Assembly (NCBI GenBank): GCA_023664325.1 | Contig: JAMPFS010000001.1 | Location: 1-24,319 of the forward strand | Direction of reading: 5' to 3' | DNA from: Clostridium sp. | GTDB lineage: Bacteria; Bacillota; Clostridia; Lachnospirales; Lachnospiraceae | DNA length: 24,319 nt | Part shown: positions 1-7,727 of the stretch, piece by piece | How positions within the stretch are numbered: position 1 is the first letter of the stretch | How the letters are laid out: every line of letters begins with the position of its first letter | The notes under the pieces: generated by a model | What the model was told of the DNA's origin: nothing | The model's input: the letters and a program-made list of their open reading frames with translations, nothing else | Database searches by the model: none | Translations under genes and position numbers: made by a program

Positions 1-78
1 GCTTACATTGTACCATTTTTTACTTTTTTGCAAAAGTTTCTTACGCTGCAAGCAGTGGGGAATGTACCCATATGTCAT

Positions 79-1434
79 TCATTCTAAGTATGGACAATCT
101 TTAAATACATCCTTTTCATTTCTAATGTTATTGAAATCTGATTCATTTATTTTCAAATCATATAATGCAGTACATTCTCTAAACATTGAAGCAGCATTTT
201 TTACATTTGATGTATTAAAATTACTTAAATCCAGATTGTTCAAATTCCAACAATACATAAACATACAACTCATATCTGTAACATTAGTTGTATCAAAATT
301 GCTTAAGTCAATATTTTTTAATCCACCACACCTATTAAACATTCCATGCATGTTTGTCACGTTACTTGTATTTAAATTTGTTAAATCAATTTCATTCATT
401 TCACAAGAAATAAACATATTTTCCGTCGAGGTTATTCCTGAAACAGAAACTGTTACAGATGAAATCCTATAGGCATATTCTTCTGAACACCACAAAGGTC
501 CTTTACATATGTATGATTGACGTCCAACATAATATTCAATTGATTGATGTTCATAATCACCTTCTCCCCATATTTCAAGATGCCCATTAACATCTAAAGA
601 CCACATCAAATCACCAGATTGTGTTGGCTCAACAATGTATTCCACTATCTCTGATTCATAGTTACTGTAATCTACATTTAACTTACTGCATCCAGCATAC
701 ATTGTGTCATTTAAATGCCAGTAATTATAGTCGAATCCACCTAAATCTTCCAAATTCTCACAATCCATAAACATGCCTTCTGCACTCTGTACATTGCTCA
801 TGTCAAAATTGCCCATATCGATTTTTGTTGTATAAATACAAGTTGCAAACATATATGAAGTATCCAAAACATTACTTGTATCAAAAGACCTAACATCTAT
901 TTCTTGCAAATTACAACAGCGATTAAACATTCCACCCATGTCTGTAACTTTACTCGTTTTAAAGTTACTCAAATCTATATCCTTAAGACTTTCGCATACA
1001 GCAAACATGGAACTCATATTAGTTACATATTCTGTATCTAATTCACTTAAATCTATTTCCGTTACATTCAAACAGTCTAAAAACATATCTTGTGTACTTG
1101 TTATTCCTGAAACTGATACTTTGATTTTTTTAATATCATAATAATATTCATGCCAGCCAATATTCTTAATATCATAATCCCCCTGTCCCCATATTTGCAA
1201 ATACCCATTTTGATCAAGCGACCACATTAATTCTCCACATTGTGCATTCTCTACAATATACGAAATCTGTTCTTCTGTTGTTTTTATCTGCTCTGAACTT
1301 TCACTATCCACGTATATCTCATTCGTTTCTTCTACGTAATCTGCATTTCCACTACTTCCCACGCTTGCAGAGTTCTGTGTACATGCAGTCGTACTAATAA
1401 TTAAAAGTAGTAAAAGTATAATATATTTTTTCAT
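79..1434 (-). CDS. BspA-like DUF285 repeat lipoprotein
   Basis: A 451-residue surface protein. The N-terminus is MKK, a run of Leu/Ile and then STTAC, so it probably has a lipoprotein signal with the lipidated Cys at position 18, although the -3 residue is Thr rather than the usual Leu. The rest is made of DUF285 (BspA-like, mycoplasma surface) repeats of about 24 residues, with cores such as DLSNFxTSxVTDMxxMF and a Cys after the MF (CESL, CCNL, CENL). The protein is internally duplicated: residues 59-245 and 266-451 each begin with YIVE, then GxLMWSLDxNG and IWGxGDY, then SVSGITST. DUF285 proteins are generally exported adhesin or scaffold proteins; the ligand here is unknown. A GAGGAG ribosome site precedes the ATG. 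The gene is markedly AT-rich compared with essC. The family call is firm; the function is not. Confidence 0.85.
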   Translation of the reverse strand: MKKYIILLLLLIISTTACTQNSASVGSSGNADYVEETNEIYVDSESSEQIKTTEEQISYIVENAQCGELMWSLDQNGYLQIWGQGDYDIKNIGWHEYYYDIKKIKVSVSGITSTQDMFLDCLNVTEIDLSELDTEYVTNMSSMFAVCESLKDIDLSNFKTSKVTDMGGMFNRCCNLQEIDVRSFDTSNVLDTSYMFATCIYTTKIDMGNFDMSNVQSAEGMFMDCENLEDLGGFDYNYWHLNDTMYAGCSKLNVDYSNYESEIVEYIVEPTQSGDLMWSLDVNGHLEIWGEGDYEHQSIEYYVGRQSYICKGPLWCSEEYAYRISSVTVSVSGITSTENMFISCEMNEIDLTNLNTSNVTNMHGMFNRCGGLKNIDLSNFDTTNVTDMSCMFMYCWNLNNLDLSNFNTSNVKNAASMFRECTALYDLKINESDFNNIRNEKDVFKDCPYLE

Positions 1435-1531
1435 TATTCTATCTCCTCTATTTCCTCTTTTTCCTTTATCTTACTTTTATTCAAACACGTTCTACAACTA
1501 ATTTTTACTGCTAAAACAATTTCTTATTCTT

Positions 1532-1933
1532 TTATATCATTACTTCTATTTCACATTGTACAACAGATATCATTGATACCACATAACCTATTAACCGCAT
1601 TTCTTTCATTAAAACAATCAACATATATATTTTACTACATGAATTTTTTGATATTATTTTTCTTGCATATTCAATGTCTGAATAAGAAAGATTTTCATAC
1701 ATATAATGTGAATGAACAAATCCTAAAAAATCAATATTTAAATTACTCCATGTACAAATTGTCGAATTTAAAAAATCAACATTAGGAATATATTCATTTT
1801 CGTTTGATGAGGCCATCTGATCAAAAGCGTATTCATATATTAAATCATCTATTCCGCCTAAAATTCCACCTCTTTCTTTTTTTTCATCAAAAGATTGAAA
1901 TATATCTTCTATAACCTGTTTTTTAATTTTCAT
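1532..1933 (-). CDS. JAMM/JAB-domain metalloprotease-like protein
   Basis: A 133-residue protein with the layout of a prokaryotic JAB (Mov34/MPN/PAD-1) domain. An early Glu lies in KERGGILGG (Glu20). It is followed by FVHSH (His74, His76), then Ser83 and Asp86 in LSYSDIEYA, matching the zinc-binding JAMM pattern E...HxH...SxxD. Two oddities: the spacing between the second His and the Ser is six residues instead of the usual seven, and the Pro that normally follows HSH is replaced by Tyr. The enzyme may therefore be active with altered geometry, or degenerate. JAMM enzymes cleave isopeptide or peptide bonds after ubiquitin-like proteins. A YukD ubiquitin-like gene lies about 1 kb upstream on the same strand. 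The ATG is the first possible start after an in-frame stop, and its ribosome site is weak. The gene is very AT-rich. Confidence is good for the fold, low for activity. Confidence 0.72.
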   Translation of the reverse strand: MKIKKQVIEDIFQSFDEKKERGGILGGIDDLIYEYAFDQMASSNENEYIPNVDFLNSTICTWSNLNIDFLGFVHSHYMYENLSYSDIEYARKIISKNSCSKIYMLIVLMKEMRLIGYVVSMISVVQCEIEVMI

Positions 1934-1977
1934 ACATTTAATACTTCTACCATACTCTAAAATTCATATACATCATA

Positions 1978-2166
1978 TCAATCTTTAAAATAACTACATG
2001 AGCCCGCATCAGCAGCTGGTGAATAATATTTTTCATACTTGCCACACCATGCCTCATCATAATCATTCTTAGAACTTAAATCCATATAAATACAATCTCC
2101 ACAGCAATATCCATTCATTTTTCCTTTTGGCAAAACAATTACTTTCTTCTCTACCTCTAGTGCCAT
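1978..2166 (-). CDS. Small cysteine-rich protein (62 aa), unknown function
   Basis: A 62-residue protein with a strong ribosome site (AAGGAGG, eight bases before the ATG). Five cysteines stand out: CCGDC (Cys21, 22, 25), Cys41 in WCGKY and Cys57 in GSCSYF. The arrangement resembles a small metal-binding or disulfide knuckle with conserved aromatic residues (YMDL, EKYYSP, CSYF). There is no signal peptide, so a cytosolic zinc-binding role is more likely than disulfides; that is inference. It lies 44 bases upstream of the JAMM-like gene on the same strand, so the two may be co-transcribed. I do not recognise a named family. Confidence 0.7.
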   Translation of the reverse strand: MALEVEKKVIVLPKGKMNGYCCGDCIYMDLSSKNDYDEAWCGKYEKYYSPAADAGSCSYFKD

Positions 2167-2293
2167 ACTAATATTCCTCCTTATACCGGCTATAGAAGAT
2201 ATATAGGCTTTAATATATTATTAAACTTTAAATTATCCATAAATATAGAATTAATATGAAACTTCTATATACAACATGAGATAACTTTTCTGC

Positions 2294-2776
2294 TTATGAA
2301 ACAATTTCATCGAAAATATCAAAGATACACTGATAATAATTGTTCTCTTCCTCTAATTTAGCTTTATTACTTCCTAACGTTCTCAACCCCTGACCTATCA
2401 TGGATCCAACCTTGTATGACATTGCCTTTCCTTGCCTATCCTGTTTCGCATACTCAGCCACCTCAGCCTTAGCCACCTGTTTACTTTGACCAAAATCATT
2501 AATTGATACAAAAGCATATAAACCCTGTCTCCGAACTCTAATACAAAATCTGAAATAATCTTTTTCATGTTCCGGATGATACATCACAAGACAATCTTCT
2601 AATGAAGAATTAAACATTCCCCCTGACTTTACCTGATCACTTGTAAACGCTATCGGAATTCCCATTCCCATAGCGCACTCATTAATAGCATCTCGTACAG
2701 TTTCAAGGGTAATTCCTTCACCATTTTGATACCTAACTGTTGGTCTAAATTCCCTAAGTTCTGTGTCCTTAATCAT
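2294..2776 (-). CDS. Hypothetical protein (160 aa) next to the T7SS-like operon
   Basis: A 160-residue soluble protein preceded by a strong ribosome site (AAGGAGG, nine bases before the ATG). I cannot assign a family. It has no signal peptide or membrane segment. Visible features are a central segment with DCLVMYHPEHEKDYFRFCIR and YAFVSINDFGQSKQ, which looks like an alternating beta-strand core, and a Lys/Gln/Ala-rich helical C-terminal half ending EENNYYQCIFDIFDEIVS. The gene sits directly after the predicted terminator of the essC-yukD operon and upstream of the Cys-rich and JAMM-like genes, in the same orientation. It could be an accessory protein or chaperone of the secretion locus, or an unrelated cargo gene; the sequence does not decide. 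Confidence 0.65.
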   Translation of the reverse strand: MIKDTELREFRPTVRYQNGEGITLETVRDAINECAMGMGIPIAFTSDQVKSGGMFNSSLEDCLVMYHPEHEKDYFRFCIRVRRQGLYAFVSINDFGQSKQVAKAEVAEYAKQDRQGKAMSYKVGSMIGQGLRTLGSNKAKLEEENNYYQCIFDIFDEIVS

Positions 2777-2815
2777 TTTTTTAATCCTCCTTAAAATATT
2801 AATAATTTATAAAAC

Positions 2816-2844
2816 CCTAAAAGCCATAAATATGTGACTTTTGG
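2816..2844 (-). terminator. Probable intrinsic terminator after yukD
   Basis: On the minus strand, arms CCAAAAGTC and GGCTTTTAGG pair with one mismatch around a roughly 10-base AT-rich loop, followed by GTTTTAT. It begins 29 bases after the yukD stop. It is the natural end of the essC-yukD operon and separates it from the 160-residue gene. The stem is imperfect and the T-tract short, so termination may be partial. Confidence 0.5.
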
Positions 2845-2872
2845 AGTTCTTTCTTAATATTAGGCATAACCC

Positions 2873-3124
2873 TCATATCAACATCAACTTCGCCCCATTC
2901 ACAATCCCCATTTCCCCGGCAGTCAGGTTCACATCGAGAACAACCCCCGTTTCCCGGTCACACAAGATCGAATCTGCATCGGGAACAAAATAGCCGTCCT
3001 CCAGCTCCGCCATACACGCTTCCAGCAGCGGGATCATATCCCCGATTCTGCTGTCTGTGGGAATCCGCACATCATAACTGGCACCTGCCGCCGGAAGATA
3101 CAGTTCCACCATCCGTTTACTCAT
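2873..3124 (-). CDS. yukD: YukD/EsaB-family ubiquitin-like protein of type VII secretion
   Basis: An 83-residue beta-grasp protein of the YukD/EsaB family, a small cytosolic component of Firmicutes type VII (ESX/WXG100) secretion systems. The N-terminal strand KRMVELYLPAAG is followed by YDVRIPTD, a helix (MIPLLEACMAELE), then a strand pattern ending GAKLMLI. There is no C-terminal Gly-Gly, as usual for YukD, which argues against classical ubiquitin-type conjugation. An upstream in-frame ATG at 3154 is possible, but the ATG at 3124 has a well-placed AGGGAG site and starts within the last codons of essC (8-base overlap), so the two are probably translationally coupled. The start at 3124 is preferred. 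Family confidence is high because it is joined to essC. Confidence 0.85.
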   Translation of the reverse strand: MSKRMVELYLPAAGASYDVRIPTDSRIGDMIPLLEACMAELEDGYFVPDADSILCDRETGVVLDVNLTAGEMGIVNGAKLMLI

Positions 3125-6100
3125 TGTCTTCCACTCCCTTCCCTGCTGCCACAAGCTTCACCAGGCTGTGCATGCCATTCTTTACCGCATAGCCAAAATC
3201 AGGCGTGATTTCCTTTCTCATTTCCCGGTCCGTATTCGTCAGCTTCAAGATATACTGATCCGCAATGCCGGAACCAACCCACACGCCATTTCCCCGTCCG
3301 CAGTGCTTCTTGTACCACGGTTCGACTGTGCGGATATTCATATTGCCCGCTTCATCGCAGATGACAAAATGCACCGCATATTCCGGCTCATTTTTCTCTA
3401 GCAGCACCTTCAGCTTATCCCTGCCGTCTGGCGAAAGCTGCTCCACGATATCGGCATAATCCTGCAGGACATAAACCACATGAGGAAATTCTTCCCCCTC
3501 CGGCAGTTTCCCGCCACTGCTTTTATACAGATTGTTCCTTGATACAAGCAGGTTAAACAGTTCGACAATATGCTGTTCCATTTCATCGGTATAGTGCCTG
3601 CTGTTTTCCGTCTCGGACACCGCAATCTTTTGATTCGGGTCTAGCACGATAAGGCTTGTCTGCCCTATCCGTGCAAGCACTTCGGTAATTCCCTGCATAA
3701 ACGGCAAAACATCCTCCATATCCAGCCCCAGCATAAGCGATACTGTCTGTTTTTCCATATCGAGGCAGGCATATTCTAAAGTCGCCTTACTGATTCCCAC
3801 CGGAACCCTGCTTAACGGGCCAACTGCCTCCGCAACCGTATCCGCCGTTACCACATCGGGCAGTACCGGTATCTTTTTCGTTGTCCCGCTTCCATATTCC
3901 GCCTTAAGCTGCCGACAGTAATCCCGTATAAAGCCAATCACGTTATTTCCGTGTTCTGTCACATAGCCCAGCTGGAATTCGTATACCTGATCCTCTTTAA
4001 AGATTCCACGGCCTTTATATTTTGCCGGATACATACCGCCCACATTGCCAAGCACACTGGCATAATCAGAAGCATCATTTAACTGCAAAACAAACTGCTG
4101 GTTAAAATTCTGTAAGATCCGGTAGCGAATATCGTTCGTATTGACTGCCGTGACGACAAAATAAATACCGTATTTTGTTCCCTCTCTGGAAAGATAGATA
4201 ATTTCATCTTCATGCTCATCATACTGCTCCATGAAAACAGCAAAATTGTTAATGGCAATGACCATATTGGCAACCGTATTGCCGGATTCTGCGATATAGG
4301 ACTGCATATCGCCGCCATAAGCGGAAAACAGCTGTTTTCTTTCATTGATCTCATTCATCATCAGCTTGAACAGGTTGGTTATCTTTTCATCCTCTCCGCC
4401 GACCATCACCTCACCGACATGCGGCGCATCCCCAAATACACGCAGGCTTTCCGAAGAAAAATCCAGTATATATAAATTCAGTTCCTCCGGGCTGTGGTGC
4501 TTTGTCAGGGAATACAGCATGGCGATCAAGAAGGTGGTCTTACCCATGCCCGCCGCACCATAAACCACTGCATTTCCATCCCTTGAAATCGGCAGCCTTA
4601 ATACATCCTGCCGCTGTCTGGACGGATCATCATATTCTCCGATAACCGGACACAACGACCATTTCCGGTTTTCGACATGATATTTTTTCTCCAAATCTTC
4701 AAGATAGATGTACTCGGAAATCGGCTCTAACCATAACGGCCTTACAAAGATCTGTTCATTCTCCGCCGTCTGCCGCAGGTAATCCGTAACCGCATCCAGC
4801 TGTTTTTGCGGATTGCGTATTAAATTCTGCTTTCTCGGCTTCGCCTGTTTGATCACCTGTCCTGTCGTATCAAACACCTCAATACTGTCGTCCTTCTCCA
4901 CCTGAACCTGGTCTGCCGGATAATACGGTGCTCCCGCCCATGCCGACTGCCCCAGTTCAAACAGTTCATTGTAACCGACCTGCAGATAAAACCGCCCTGT
5001 TTCCACAAGCTCTGCGGCATCCGGACGTTTCAGCATATCCATACTGTCCGCACGGTCCTGCACCTTCAGGCATACCTTAAACTTGGAATTACTCCAAATC
5101 TGGTCATCGACTACTCCGGCAGGCTTCTGTGTCGCCAGAATCAAATGCACGCCAAGGCTCCGCCCGATACGTGCCGCCGAGATCAGCTGTTCCATAAATT
5201 CAGGCTGCTGTGTCTTTAACTCGGCAAACTCGTCGGAAATAATGAATAAATGCTGTAACGGCTCATCCACAATGCCTTCCCGGTACAATTTCTGATATTT
5301 ATAGATATCTACATTACTCTCATTGACCTTCTTGCCCGCCTCTACGAAAACAGCCTGCCTGCGCTTTAATTCACTCTGAATGGACACTAAGGAACGGTTC
5401 ACGGCAGCACCGTCCAGATTCGTGATAATCCCCGCCGTATGCGGCAGTGTTTCAAATGCCTTTGCCATTCCGCCGCCCTTGTAATCAATGAGAATAAATG
5501 CCACTTCATAGGGGTGGTAATTGAGTGCCAGCGACAAAATATAAGTCATGATAAACTCCGATTTACCGGAGCCGGTCATACCTGCAACGAGACCGTGGGG
5601 ACCATGGTATTTTTCATGTAAATCCAGCTTGAACAGTTCGCCAAAGGTATCCACTCCGACCGGAACCTCCAAGGATATTGTGGGATCATTTTCTTTCCAA
5701 CGGCTTAATACATTTAAATGCTCAATCTTACCGACCTGATACATTTCCAGAAACGTCATCATTTTCGGCAGGTTATAAGATGCCTGCTGGATATCGAGCT
5801 GCAGATTTGCAAGCTGCATACACCACATATCAATGCTGTTTCGGATATAGATATCCGGCGTAAAGGTAACCCGCTCCCCGGAAATATCCTTCTTGTTAAA
5901 GATTCTTCCCGAACTGCCTTTCAACTCCATGACCGTCGTGCATTCCTTCGGAAGATTCTTGATCTCATCATAAAAGGTAATAATACCCATATTCATATTG
6001 GATTTCTCCCGAAAAATCAGCTTTAACATATCCGCCTTATTTGCCAGTTTCCGGTCAAATGCCAAAATCATATAGTATGGGATGCACGCCGCCCGCTCAT

Positions 6101-7706
6101 CGTCATGCAGTGCCATACGGCTCTTTATCACCTGCTCCAAATATGCCGACACATCCTTAAGTTCCAGCGGATTTGCCGCCACAAAGCGGATTTTCTTATC
6201 ATCATCCCAGACATGCGGAATCCAGCGGAGCATTTCCAGCTCCTTTTCCTCTGCCGGATCAATCAGCAAAACCAGCTTAAATTCATCATAGCTGTAATAG
6301 GTTACCATCTGAAGAATCAAACCCTTTGCAAATGCCAGCGTATCCTCCCTTGCACCGACCACGCCGGAAATATAATTTTCCAGCAGCGAAACAATAATCG
6401 GAACCCCTTCAATTTTCTTTGGGTTCTCACACATTTTCAGCATTTCTTTTTGCAGATTATCATCATCTAAAACAAATCTTCGTTCCTGATAGTTATATTT
6501 CACATCTGCCTGAATGCTGCCCTGTCCAACCCGAAGTTTTAAAAAATCATCCTGTCCCGGCTCCCGTTCCCACAGGCTGCTCTTTACCCTTGTGATAGTC
6601 TCCTCGCACTGAGCAGCCGTCAGATAATTTTCAATCAGGATTTCCTTCTGCTTTACCGCCTCCTGATTGACTTCCTCACTGATATCACTTAAATACAGAC
6701 GGTATTTACTCTGCCGTTTTATTTCCCGCATTTTAGAACGCTTCTTCTCGTACTGCTTACTGATGATCGGCCACATCACGGTGCCGAGCAGCATACTTGC
6801 CGACATGACAATGGACGGAACTGCACTGCTGATATTGCCGTTTTGAATGGCATTATTCACGGCAAACAGACCGGTTGTCAGCGAGGCAAGCCCCATTGTC
6901 ATAGAAGGCCCTATCGTCAGCATAAGCGGCATTTCATCCTTTTGCTGGTCGCCCGGCGGTGAATCGACTTTAATATTTTTTGTTTTAATATCCCTTTTAA
7001 AACGTGGTGAACGGTAAAAAAACTCCGCCTCTGCCTCCTCGTAGTCTTCTTCATCCCGCGCACGCATTTTCTCCCCTATGTACGGCAGAAAAATGCTGTC
7101 ATCCAGCTTCATGCTCTGATCCGGATTATTCATCGCAAGAAAACCATTCCCGATAATGATTTTCAGCCCCATAATAAAGATGACGTCACTCGGCTTTAGC
7201 ACCTGGCTGCCGCCCTTTGCGATACGCTTATTATTCACATAAGTACCGTTCGTGCTGTCGTCATCATGCACTTCCCATGAATTTCCTTTCCGTACCAGCC
7301 TTGCGTGACTGGAGGATACAACGATATTATCAAACTGAATCTGGCTGCCTGCCGAACGCCCAATGCGAATCTCCCTGTCCGTATTCACAAAATATTTTTT
7401 GTACTGTTTCCGGTCGGTGGTAACCGGCTCTGTAAACAGATAGACATATACATCCTTCGCCTTCACATAGAGACTGTAAAGCTCATAAGGATGAATCGGA
7501 AGCTCCCTGACCTCCTGGCCATTATTGTCAAAGACCTCTATCTTTTTATTCGATTTAATCATCCACTGGTTATGGATTCCCTCAATACCGATAAGCGGAA
7601 TCCGTTCACCGGTCTCGCTGTAATCCATGATCCAATACTGCCCTTTGATCTTATCCGGCAGGGAAATACTGTTTAACCCTTCGTTTTTCAGTAATGTAAC
7701 TATCAT
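3117..7706 (-). CDS. essC: EssC-type FtsK/SpoIIIE ATPase of a type VII secretion system
   Basis: A 1529-residue membrane-anchored motor of Firmicutes type VII secretion (EssC/YukBA). Domain order: an N-terminal FHA-like region, with a clear FHA domain at about 112-180 (IRIGRSAGS, SSSHARL, DDDSTNGTYVNN); two hydrophobic membrane segments at about 260-316 (TIGPSMTMGL..., IVMSASMLLGTVMW); then tandem FtsK-like ATPase domains. Domain 1 has a full Walker A, GMTGSGKS at 709-716, and Walker B HLFIISDE near 820-827. Domain 2 has Walker A GAAGMGKTT near 1050, but its Walker B segment reads VIAINNF, lacking the usual acidic residue. Domain 3 (about 1290-1520) keeps only a degenerate fold (LIVLDPNQ). 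This matches EssC, where domain 1 is the main ATPase and the others bind substrate or regulate. The ATG follows GGAGAG. It lies 21 bases after flagellin and overlaps yukD, so it is in the same operon. Confidence 0.95.
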   Translation of the reverse strand: MIVTLLKNEGLNSISLPDKIKGQYWIMDYSETGERIPLIGIEGIHNQWMIKSNKKIEVFDNNGQEVRELPIHPYELYSLYVKAKDVYVYLFTEPVTTDRKQYKKYFVNTDREIRIGRSAGSQIQFDNIVVSSSHARLVRKGNSWEVHDDDSTNGTYVNNKRIAKGGSQVLKPSDVIFIMGLKIIIGNGFLAMNNPDQSMKLDDSIFLPYIGEKMRARDEEDYEEAEAEFFYRSPRFKRDIKTKNIKVDSPPGDQQKDEMPLMLTIGPSMTMGLASLTTGLFAVNNAIQNGNISSAVPSIVMSASMLLGTVMWPIISKQYEKKRSKMREIKRQSKYRLYLSDISEEVNQEAVKQKEILIENYLTAAQCEETITRVKSSLWEREPGQDDFLKLRVGQGSIQADVKYNYQERRFVLDDDNLQKEMLKMCENPKKIEGVPIIVSLLENYISGVVGAREDTLAFAKGLILQMVTYYSYDEFKLVLLIDPAEEKELEMLRWIPHVWDDDKKIRFVAANPLELKDVSAYLEQVIKSRMALHDDERAACIPYYMILAFDRKLANKADMLKLIFREKSNMNMGIITFYDEIKNLPKECTTVMELKGSSGRIFNKKDISGERVTFTPDIYIRNSIDMWCMQLANLQLDIQQASYNLPKMMTFLEMYQVGKIEHLNVLSRWKENDPTISLEVPVGVDTFGELFKLDLHEKYHGPHGLVAGMTGSGKSEFIMTYILSLALNYHPYEVAFILIDYKGGGMAKAFETLPHTAGIITNLDGAAVNRSLVSIQSELKRRQAVFVEAGKKVNESNVDIYKYQKLYREGIVDEPLQHLFIISDEFAELKTQQPEFMEQLISAARIGRSLGVHLILATQKPAGVVDDQIWSNSKFKVCLKVQDRADSMDMLKRPDAAELVETGRFYLQVGYNELFELGQSAWAGAPYYPADQVQVEKDDSIEVFDTTGQVIKQAKPRKQNLIRNPQKQLDAVTDYLRQTAENEQIFVRPLWLEPISEYIYLEDLEKKYHVENRKWSLCPVIGEYDDPSRQRQDVLRLPISRDGNAVVYGAAGMGKTTFLIAMLYSLTKHHSPEELNLYILDFSSESLRVFGDAPHVGEVMVGGEDEKITNLFKLMMNEINERKQLFSAYGGDMQSYIAESGNTVANMVIAINNFAVFMEQYDEHEDEIIYLSREGTKYGIYFVVTAVNTNDIRYRILQNFNQQFVLQLNDASDYASVLGNVGGMYPAKYKGRGIFKEDQVYEFQLGYVTEHGNNVIGFIRDYCRQLKAEYGSGTTKKIPVLPDVVTADTVAEAVGPLSRVPVGISKATLEYACLDMEKQTVSLMLGLDMEDVLPFMQGITEVLARIGQTSLIVLDPNQKIAVSETENSRHYTDEMEQHIVELFNLLVSRNNLYKSSGGKLPEGEEFPHVVYVLQDYADIVEQLSPDGRDKLKVLLEKNEPEYAVHFVICDEAGNMNIRTVEPWYKKHCGRGNGVWVGSGIADQYILKLTNTDREMRKEITPDFGYAVKNGMHSLVKLVAAGKGVEDNE

Positions 7707-7727
7707 ATGTTCTCTCCGTCTGTGTTT

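Noticed and set aside
8..472. A 154-codon plus-strand frame at the left edge.
   Set aside because: It is antisense to the DUF285 repeats, and its periodic sequence is explained by them.
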